A stretch of DNA of 64,000 nt from Metridium senile (taxonomy: Eukaryota; Cnidaria; Anthozoa; Actiniaria; Metridiidae). Position numbers and translations under genes: made by a program. Of the stretch, positions 55,012-64,000 are shown one piece after another. Numbering within the stretch: position 1 is the first letter of the stretch; every line of letters begins with the position of its first letter. Location of the stretch: the NCBI GenBank assembly GCA_949775045.1, contig OX459097.1:22474705-22538704 (forward strand). Reading direction: 5' to 3'. The notes below the pieces were generated by a model. The model was not told the origin of the DNA and searched no databases. It was given only the letters and a program-made list of their open reading frames with translations.

Positions 55012-58000
55012 ATGGCGGCCACGGTTTCCTTAGATACACACTCAAGCCGTATAACCACAATCTTTATTGGACTTATTTTGACTGTAGTTCTGAACGATCT
55101 GCATTGTAAGAACCCTGACTACATACTGTGTTCTCTTTCAACTAATTTACATCAGCGACATTGGAAATATCATGAATTACTCCATCGTGAACTCTTCTTA
55201 AACTTTGGCGGGAAATTTAAAACAACTACAATTCATCAATATGGTGTTTACTACTCAAACTTACCTATGGGTACATGGAACAAACATGGTTTTACATCAC
55301 TGGCAATTCCTGGCCATGATCCACCGTTCAATATCACAATTTACGTTGATATTGCTGTCAACCCTGGCCCTGATTATACTGAAACCACTATTTACTACTT
55401 GAACCAGCAAACTACAGATTCAACTTCTCGTCTACAATATACAAGTAATCAACTAAGTAATTTTCGTAAAAACGCCTGTCTACCTCCAGTATCAACTATT
55501 CTGATCCTTAAAGATCTTAAGAGTGATAGTCAGCAAAAATCAAACATAACGCGGCAAGACTTGAAAATTAGATTTCGCTCATATTTTAACCATAGGTAGG
55601 CCCTGATGTAAGAAGAACTGCTATGTATTTAGTTTTGTAAAATACCGCTTTGTTTTTGAGATATTCGAAAAAATAGGTTTTCGGCTAAATTCGCTAATTT
55701 TCGACCGATAATTTATACCAGTTTTAAAAGCTTGTTGCAAGCAAACTAAATAATGTATCGTTGTTTAAAGACCACAGAATTATTAAATAATATTTAAAGT
55801 AACATTTTGAAGGCTTTTATGAACTTTCATAAAATCCTTCTATTTTAAATAAATTTATTTTTAGGGGACACTTTTAACCTCTCTAAAAATAGGGTGAATA
55901 TAATCAAACTTTTTTCCATGTGCTACGCAACAATTTTACCCAAAAAACACCTCAAGGGTAAGTTTAAATAATGGCCTTTACGAAACAAGTAAAATTGGTT
56001 TGGGGAAATGTACTTTTCGTGTTGTATTACACTCTCGAAGTTGTAGAAAAGTTGTAAATTTCATGTATCGGCATGATTAATGTAATTTGCATATATTAAA
56101 CTTATTTCGAATTTAAAGCGGCTTCGTGTTAACTTCCAAGAAAGAAAACGATTTTGAAGACTAACAAGAAGTTTATACTGCCATTTTAAAAGAAATGATA
56201 CGTATTATTAATAAAACAGGAACCAAGAAGTGATTTTATTCAAATCATATCCGTCCGTCAATTCTCTGCTCTCGAATCACATATTGTTATTTAAAAAAAA
56301 ACAGCAGGAAAAATGCTATAAACATTAGGTTTCACTTGTTATGAAATTGACAAGTAATGTTTAATTAACTCGCGCAAAGATCTAGACGAAGTGCACAAAA
56401 ATAAACCCAAAATAAACTTTTCCAATAGTTTTTTTTTACAGTATTTCTTGATTTAATAGCTAAATATTTTGCTGCATTTGATAGTATTTTTATACATTAT
56501 ATATTTACATATAACCAGGAGTAGGGTATTCAATTGGGACGTATGTTCTAGCTGTTTCTTTCTCCTGTCACATGTATATATAATTTTTAAACGTTTTTAC
56601 TAGCAATATTTTTGACAAATAAATAAACTAAGCTTATAAACTATTGTTTGTGGTGTATCTTTTAAATACGAGTAACGCAAGATGTTGCGTGACCTTTGAA
56701 TTTGCATGCGTAATTAGATTTCAACATAGTCGTATTTCGTACGAATTAAACGCTAGAAACAACTGAAAACATGTGTAGAAAGCGTCCGAATCATAAAGTA
56801 TAGCAGAATATAATTAGGAATACATCTAGGAAAAGTTCAATAAGTAATACAGTGCATGTTTAATTCCGATACAAAATTAAAAGGCCTTAAAACAACAGAG
56901 TAAGAATAATACAATATTTATTTGTACTATTAAAACATGTAGTTTGATTTGTACTAATTATGTCCATGTAACTCAATGTCCAGCAAAGACCCGATGTCAT
57001 TTTGTTATGATCAGTTTAAAATTTTTTCTCCGTTGCTAGTTCTTACTTGTGACGAAGATGGTGTGTCGACATATCTTGTTCAGTTGCAGAAAATGACTTC
57101 AACTCCTCTTCATCTGCTTCATGTGACATATTATTCTTTTGTCTTTCCACTGGTTATGATTTTTGATCATCATGATGTTGTTTTAAGCACGTTTTTTATC
57201 AAAATATGATCGATAAAGTTGGCAACGATGCGAACACAATCAAACTGGCGGCTAATAGCAAACAATTACTTGTCAATTTCATACGGCGTCAAGCGCTATT
57301 AAAATGTACAATTGTTAAAATACATAATGACAGCATCGATGATAGTATTAATAATAAATAATACAACAGCTTCTAAACTTCATCTAGGTTAGAATTACAA
57401 GTGAAACCTAATGTTTATAGCATTTTTCCTGCTGTTTTTTTTTAAATAACAATATGTGATTCGAGAGCAGAGAATTGACGGACGGATATGATTTGAATAA
57501 AATCACTTCTTGGTTCCTGTTTTATTAATAATACGTATCATTTCTTTTAAAATGGCAGTATAAACTTCTTGTTAGTCTTCAAAATCGTTTTCTTTCTTGG
57601 AAGTTAACACGAAGCCGCTTTAAATTCGAAATAAGTTTAATATATGCAAATTACATTAATCATGCCGATACATGAAATTTACAACTTTTCTACAACTTCG
57701 AGAGTGTAATACAACACGAAAAGTACATTTCCCCAAACCAATTTTACTTGTTTCGTAAAGGCCATTATTTAAACTTACCCTTGAGGTGTTTTTTGGGTAA
57801 AATTTTTGCGTAGCACATGGAAAAAAGTTTGATTATATTCACCCTATTTTTAGAGAGGTTAAAAGTGTCCCCTAAAAATAAATTTATTTAAAATAGAAGG
57901 ATTTTATGAAAGTTCATAAAAGCCTTCAAAATGTTACTTTAAATACTATTTAATAATACTGTGGTCTTTAAACAACGATACATTATTTAGTTTGCTTGCA

Positions 58001-61000
58001 ACAAGCTTTTAAAACTGGTATAAATTATCGGTCGAAAATTAGCGAATTTAGCCGAAAACCTATTTTTTCGAATATCTCGAAAACTAAGCGGTATTTTACA
58101 AAACTAAATACATAGCAGTTCTTCTTACATCAGTGCCTACCTATGGTTAAAATATGAGCGAAATCTAATTTTCAAGTCTTGCCACAAATTTGCGAAAATG
58201 TCTGGTTTTTGCTGACTATCACTCTTAAATTATTTCGTTTTAGAGGAAAAAGGGCAGGTAGAAAACGAATTAGATCTATATCCACTAGCTGTACTACAAA
58301 ATCAAAACACAAGAACTATGCTAATTTCCACTCTACGAACCTTCTGTACTATCCTGAACTATTGTCTACAAACAATGCCTATTGTCCACATCCCATTACT
58401 ACAAACTGTTTATGCAAATCATCAACAAAGCCATCTAAAGGAGCTAATCTGAACAATTTAATCTACGTGACCATTCAACATAACAAACAATCTACAACGA
58501 AAAACATCACGTTTGCTCTGTGGAACGCACGATCTCTACAAAACAAATCTTCTGTGATCTGCGAAATTATTATATCTAATAAACTTGATATTCTTGGTGT
58601 CACTGAAACCTGGTTGAATGACGCAAACAATTCTTCGATAGCTGAGATTCTAAACACACTCAACACCTTCACAGTAATACAAGTACCTAGAGTCTCTAGG
58701 AAAGGCGGGGGTGTTGCCTTATTTTTCCGCAAAGATTTCACCGCTACAACATCAAATACAAGTACCAATTTTCGCTCATTTGAACACTTAGACGTCTCTC
58801 TATCATTTGGGAGATTTAAAACTCGTCTAATTATTGTCTACCGCCCCCCACCTTCGAAGAAAAATAAATTAACAACTACAATGTTTTTTGACGAATTCTC
58901 TGAACTACTTGAATTGCTGTCAGCTGACTGTACTCAACCACTGGTTATTGCTGGAGACTTTAATCTACATCTAGACAATCATACTAATCCACAGGCTGTT
59001 AAGTTCATCGACCTACTTGAATCAGCGAATCTATCCCAACTAGTTACTGGATTTACTCATCGCCGAGGTCACTTGCTTGATCTAATAATCACCAGGAAAG
59101 ATGAAAATCTAGTAAAAGACGTTGATTTATTACCTGACACTTACTCTGACCATAAAGTTGTTATTTGCAACATGAATAGCTCTAAACCACCACCATCAAA
59201 GGTCCTTGCAACCTACAGATCAACTAAATCGCTGGATATATGCGAACTTCAAACTCAAATCATCACTGTTTTTTCACAAACAGATATATCCTCTACAACT
59301 ACATCTTTAGATGATCTTCTGTCGTATTATAACACCTCTCTCAAGACCATCTACGACACTGTTGCGCCTATTCAGTCTAGATGGATTACGTATCGACCTC
59401 AAGCACCATGGTACAACAACGACCTAAGACAAGTTAAACGTGAAAAACGCAAACTAGAAAGAAAATACAAAAAGTCAGGTCTCACTATCGATCGAGACCA
59501 ATTTGATCATAAATGTGTCGAATACCACCAACTCTTAGAAAGTCGAAGGCAGATTATTATAAGACCAAGATTGAACGCCATGATCCTAATCAGCTCTTTA
59601 AACTTGTTGACTCTATGTTCACTGTAAAATCCACCATTCTACCAAAACATGACTCCTTAAATCAACTTGCAGAAGACTTCAATGACTTTTTCATCAACAA
59701 AATTCATGACATACGATCAGTCTTGATACAAACCTCTACCACCAACCAGCAACATGAAACTGAACATAGAGTACTTGATTGCGAACTTTCTCAGTTTAAA
59801 ATACCATCATTAAGCTACATTGGAGATATCATATCCTCACTCTCCAATAAAACATGTCCTCTAGACCCACTGCCGACGCACCTAGCTAAGGCCACTATGG
59901 ATTCACTGTTACCTATCATCACTAAAATTGTACAACTTTCATTCTCAACGAGTATGTTTCCAACTGCACTGAAGATGTCTCAAATTCGCCCTAAACTCAA
60001 AAAGCAAGATCTTAACCATGACAGCCTCACTAGCTACAGACCATTAGCCAACATACAGTTTATATCTAAAGTCATTCAAAAGTCTGCCTCTGCTCAAGTC
60101 CATGACTACTTAAACACGAACAACCTATATCCATCATTACAGTCAGCATATCGGAAATATCACTCCACAGAAACTGCACTCATTAAAGTAACGAATGACA
60201 TTCTCAGAACTCTTGACAATAATGGTGAAGTAATTTTGGTCCTCTTAGACATTTCTGCAGCCTTCGACACCTTAGATCACGTCATTCTCCTTTCTAGACT
60301 GAATACCTACTTTAATTTCAAAGCTTCAATAATCGACTGGCTTACATCTTACCTATCTGATCGTACTCAATGTGTTACTCTTGGAGATACTACATCCCAA
60401 CCACATACCATTCACCATGGCGTCCCACAGGGCTCCATACTTGGTCCTTTATTGTTCACACTCTATATGGCCCCACTTCAGGATGTTATCCGATCTCATA
60501 ACCTTAAATGTATGCTCTATGCTGACGACACACAGATTTATATAACCATTAATAATCACGCAGACGCCACAGACTCTATTCTACATCTACAGTCTTGCGT
60601 TAATGATGTCTTCGCATGGAACCTAAAGAATATGTTAAAAACTAATGCTGATAAAACAGAGGTCCTACACTTTGCTTCGCGTTTTAATAAACATCCAACA
60701 TCCTTAAAGACAACCACACTTGCAAACTCTACAATTGATGTGAAGCCGACAGCCAAAAACCTTGGTGTTCTCCTGGACAAAACTCTCTCTTTTAATGATC
60801 ACATCAATCAAATCTGTAAAAAAACATACTGCGCTATAAGATCTATTGGTCGTATCCGCAAATATGTTCCTAAAGGTGCCCTGAACATGCTTATTAATTC
60901 ACTAGTGATATCTCGTCTTGACTTCTGTAACTCTCTCCTCTATGGTCTACCAAAATATCAAACAGATAAACTTCAAAGAATCCAGAACACTGCTGCACGT

Positions 61001-61366
61001 ATAATAACAGGTCAACGCAGGAATGAACACATCACACCTATACTCAAACAACTTCACTGGCTCCCAGTCCAAGCAAGATCTAAATTCAAGCTTCTTCTAA
61101 TCACCTACAAAATTCTTAATGGCCAATCTGCTGACTACTTAAAATCTACCATCAAGCCATACTGTCCTAAACGAAATCTACGTTCACAAAACCGTTCACT
61201 TCTCACAGTCCTTGACGTAAAAACTAACTATTACGGTGCCCGTTCTTTCAGTTTTGCTGCCCCTTCACTTTGGAACTCATTACCTGATGACATTAAAAAC
61301 GCTAAATCATTATCTTCATTTAAGTGTAAACTCAAGTCCTTCCTCTTTTCACAATATTTTGTATAA
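55012..61366 (+). pseudogene. L2/CR1-like non-LTR retrotransposon, split by a foldback element and frameshifted
   Basis: Part 1 (55012-55520): ATG in good context, hydrophobic N-terminus (IFIGLILTVVLN), then DIAVNPGP at 55348-55371, a 2A-like motif. Interruption: 55521-58224. Part 2 (58229-59560): basic linker, then an apurinic-type endonuclease with LWNARSLQNK, TETWLN, AGDFNLHLD and SDHKVV. A frameshift near 59545 leads to part 3 (to 61366): reverse transcriptase with LLDISAAFD, HHGVPQGSILGPLLF and YADDTQIY, then the C-terminal region (NTAARIITGQ, LHWLPVQ). The 3' end has a small hairpin (ggcgcatt…aaatgcgcc) and an (att)n tail to about 61460, as in L2/CR1 elements. Each break alone abolishes a full product. 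Confidence 0.9.
55521..58224. mobile_element. Kolobok-like non-autonomous foldback element, 2704 bp
   Basis: TTAA at 55517-55520 and 58225-58228. Tips gagtgatagtcagcaaaaa / complement. Arms of ~820 bp (55521-56340 and 57400-58224). The ~1 kb centre has further inverted pieces (gaaattgacaagtaatg / cttgtcaatttcata) and a 77-codon open frame at 56976 that I do not recognise. No transposase. Confidence 0.8.
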
Positions 61367-61433
61367 TTAATCACTTTTATTTAATTTATACATGTAAGGC
61401 GCATTGAGACTAGAAATGCGCCATATAAACACA

Positions 61434-61462
61434 TTAAATTATTATTATTATTATTATTATGT
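61434..61462 (+). repeat. ATT tail of the retrotransposon
   Basis: attattatt tract directly after the hairpin end of the element. Confidence 0.8.
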
Positions 61463-61969
61463 CTGAAATGAGATGGAATTTGGCGATGATGTCATTGCGC
61501 GTTAATTGGTATAACTCTTCTTCTGTGGCTGCCTCAAAAATTTCATCAGCGGCGTCAAATGCTATGGGTTGCCCCTTAAACTTGGAGGATGTCCTACTGA
61601 AGTATGACTGGATTTGCTTTGTGAGGTGTAGTACAATAATGAGATGAAACATAGTATAAAGCCAATCTTTAAAAAAATATGCGTATCCTTGTATAAAATT
61701 ATCCAAGTATATTAAATAGAAGGCCGCTTAATTGAGGTCTGGCTAGATCGGACTTTCATACGGACCGACCACATAGTCGTGAATAGGAGATACTAGGTGA
61801 AATATGCTGTTCTAATTAGAGACGGACCATTTGATTTTTGTAGGGGGGATGGGTAGATCTTCAGTGTACTCGAATTTTTTTTTTTTCGCCCTCCAGTGTT
61901 GCAGGATATTTTTTTTGCTATACCAAGCTATATTTGTTTTGCCATATTGATGTTGTACGATTTTGTTGA

Positions 61970-62905
61970 GACCTCGAGTGACCACAAGTGACCACGAGTG
62001 ACCACGAGTGAAAAAATGAAAATATGGAAAAAAGAAACAAAATGAAAAAAATTGAAAAAAAAGGAAAAACAACCAAATAACGTAACAGTATAAAATAACA
62101 AATATGGAAGGAAGCAATAGAAAAGAAAAATGAATTACATTTAAAAATTAACAGAAAATTAAACATGAAATGATATAACAACAAACAATTCAAATGATAA
62201 ACAAAAGGACGCGAAAACAAATGGCTTGTAATAAACGTAAAAGTATCGGGCAAAAATCTCATTAGTATGACGACAATTATATATATATATATAAAACTTA
62301 GCAGAGCATAAGAAATGATATATTTCTACAATTAATGAAGAGTAAAAGAAATGAAAATTGAATGAAAAATGAAAAATAATGAAAACATGAAAGAAAAACA
62401 TTTTTTACAAGAAATATTTTAAAAGCTTTATTCATTCATTTCAGTTGCTATCGATCGGAGCCCATTTAATTAATAAATAATTATTTACACAGAGTAAAAA
62501 CTAGTTTACCGGTGAAACATACACTAACTAAAATAGAAACAATAGAATAGACAATCGAAAAACAAAGGATTTTGCTATTATTTAACAATATTTAGTTAAG
62601 TTGTTTCACGGTTGTAGTGTTAGTACTCTATTAAAACAGCAACAATGTCTACATTATCTAATAGTAACAATAAAACTGTAACAGTCTTAGTTGAGCGGTT
62701 TTTTTTTTTATCAAAAAATGAATTATATAGCAAAATGATTATTTCATGTTTAATTTTCTGTTAATTTTTAAATTTAATTCATTTTTCTTTTCTATTGCTT
62801 CCATATCTGTTATTTTATACTGTTTCGTTATTTGGTTGTTTTTCCTTTTTTCAATTTTTTTCCTTTTTTTCCTTTTTTTCACTCGTGGTCACTCGTGTGT
62901 ACTTT
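61970..62905. mobile_element. Foldback element, ~930 bp
   Basis: Left gagtgaccacgagtgaaaaa…attaaacatgaaatgat (to 62175) and its complement at 62730-62900 (atttcatgtttaattttctg … cactcgtggtcactcg). Inner arms ttgtttcacggttg / gtttaccggtgaaac lie at 62505-62615. Confidence 0.75.
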
Positions 62906-62909
62906 TAGA

Positions 62910-63340
62910 CAGCATCTTCGGCTAATAAGTTGTCTTGAAACGAAATGACCAAGTGAGTTCAAACAGCACAAACACTGAACGTTGTTTACTTTGAGTTTGT
63001 TTTGCAAGATGTATTAAATCAAAGACAGGTGGCGTCGGCCCAGTCCTAACCATTCCTACTTAGTAATTACGCTTTGGACCAATTTGTCTAATTACATTAA
63101 ATTAAAATGTTTTGACAAAAAAAAGTTTATATGTTTAGAACTAACTGGACATTAAGAAATTATACATCAAATAAGAGGTAATTATCGGGAGGGAGAGAAA
63201 ATTCTAAAAACCTAGCACAGTTACTGTGACATGCGTAACACATTATTGACAGGCAACTGGCATTTTCGGTATAGTTTGATGAAAGGACATACACTCTCGT
63301 GACATATTATACACCAAGTCCAAAAAAAAAGAAAACATCA
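62910..63340. other. Nothing recognised
   Basis: AT-rich, no open frame or clear repeat. Confidence 0.4.
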
Positions 63341-63344
63341 TATG

Positions 63345-64000
63345 AAATTGGTAAGTTCTGTAATTTAACTATGTTATCTCAAAATTTATGCGCGATTTCT
63401 AGACTTTGTATTATTTTTAGAATAAGTTTTGTGGCGCGCTAATTGACGGTAAACAAGTCAGATAAGAGACGTCATTAATTGCTTCAAACAAAAACATATC
63501 CCTTGAATTTCCCACAAAACTCGATTCAAATGTAGGAAAGGTATGTAAAAATGATTATGCTAGGCATTTGTGGTAATGAAAGTCATTTTTCGAGCAGAAA
63601 TAAATTTTCACCTCAGTTATGTTGTGAACTTGCGTGACAACAACAACAAGCGTGACGCGTAGATTTTTGAGATTATGGCCTTTCAAACATCAATTCTCTG
63701 AATCGTATTTTCGAGTGGCCCCAAAATTTTATTAGCCATTTCGAAAGAAGACATATCCCTCGTCGTTTCAGAAGTATTTTTAGGTTCTAGATCGTCGTAC
63801 CAGTGGAGATATTTTGATGCGAATTTTGCTATTTTTTTGTGTCGCCGAAGTTGCTTCAAAATCGAACAAAGTCAAAAATCTGTAAAATATTCCACTTTTG
63901 ACTATTTCGATCAACAAGCACTAAAAAAGCCCCAAATTCTATTTTCTTTTGAAGTATTAATACAAAAGTTGTATTACCTTTGATATTCTTGAAGAAACGG
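63345..64000 (-). repeat. Right arm of the giant inverted repeat (cut by the window end)
   Basis: Reverse complement of 53738-54325 with very few differences. The outer ~75 bases and the terminus lie beyond the window. Confidence 0.85.

Noticed and set aside
55012..55599. Reading 55012-55599 as an independent secreted protein gene
   Set aside because: Its last ~26 codons lie inside the foldback element; the rest is continuous with the retrotransposon frame at 58229.

Overview
The window is eukaryotic and animal. It is AT-rich, its genes are split by GT-AG introns, and it is crowded with microsatellites, minisatellites, foldback elements (MITEs), tRNA-derived SINE-like pieces and CR1/L2-type non-LTR retrotransposons. 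The genes have clear animal homologues. The style of repeats suggests a marine invertebrate, with an anthozoan cnidarian (sea anemone or coral) my best guess, but the species is not proven from the sequence.

Three host genes can be modelled. (1) The last exon of a C-type lectin-domain gene on the + strand (3016-3407) follows a 2.5 kb GAT-type microsatellite. (2) A complete 19-exon gene on the - strand (25573 down to 6813) encodes a 592-residue heparan-alpha-glucosaminide N-acetyltransferase (HGSNAT), a lysosomal membrane acetyltransferase. All exon phases join without a break. (3) A complete 10-exon gene on the + strand (30015-44723) encodes a 507-residue SLC22-type (organic ion) major-facilitator transporter, and all its phases also join. 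HGSNAT and the transporter are divergent, about 4.4 kb apart. The lectin gene and HGSNAT are convergent.

The rest is mobile or repetitive DNA. HGSNAT introns hold a 120-bp minisatellite (11950-13200), a 91-bp array (14090-15068), several tetranucleotide arrays and many foldback elements. Intron 7 of the transporter holds a 5'-truncated, broken L2-like retrotransposon (37040-40514) sitting in a short minisatellite. From 44.9 kb to the end there is almost only transposon matter: a Tc1/mariner (IS630)-type transposase split by a 2.0 kb TTAA-flanked foldback element; an orphan zinc-knuckle/coiled-coil reading frame; and a very large inverted repeat (arms at 53661-54325 and 63345-64000, running off the window) that encloses a second L2-like element, itself split by a 2.7 kb TTAA-flanked foldback element.

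The most unusual observations are two minisatellites, in two different genes, whose repeat unit contains the edge of a coding exon with its splice site. One carries the donor side of HGSNAT exon 13 in 11 copies. The other carries the acceptor side of transporter exon 8. Next come the TTAA/purine-ended foldback elements that split transposon genes cleanly and in frame, and a 2A-like NPGP motif near the start of the second L2-like reading frame.
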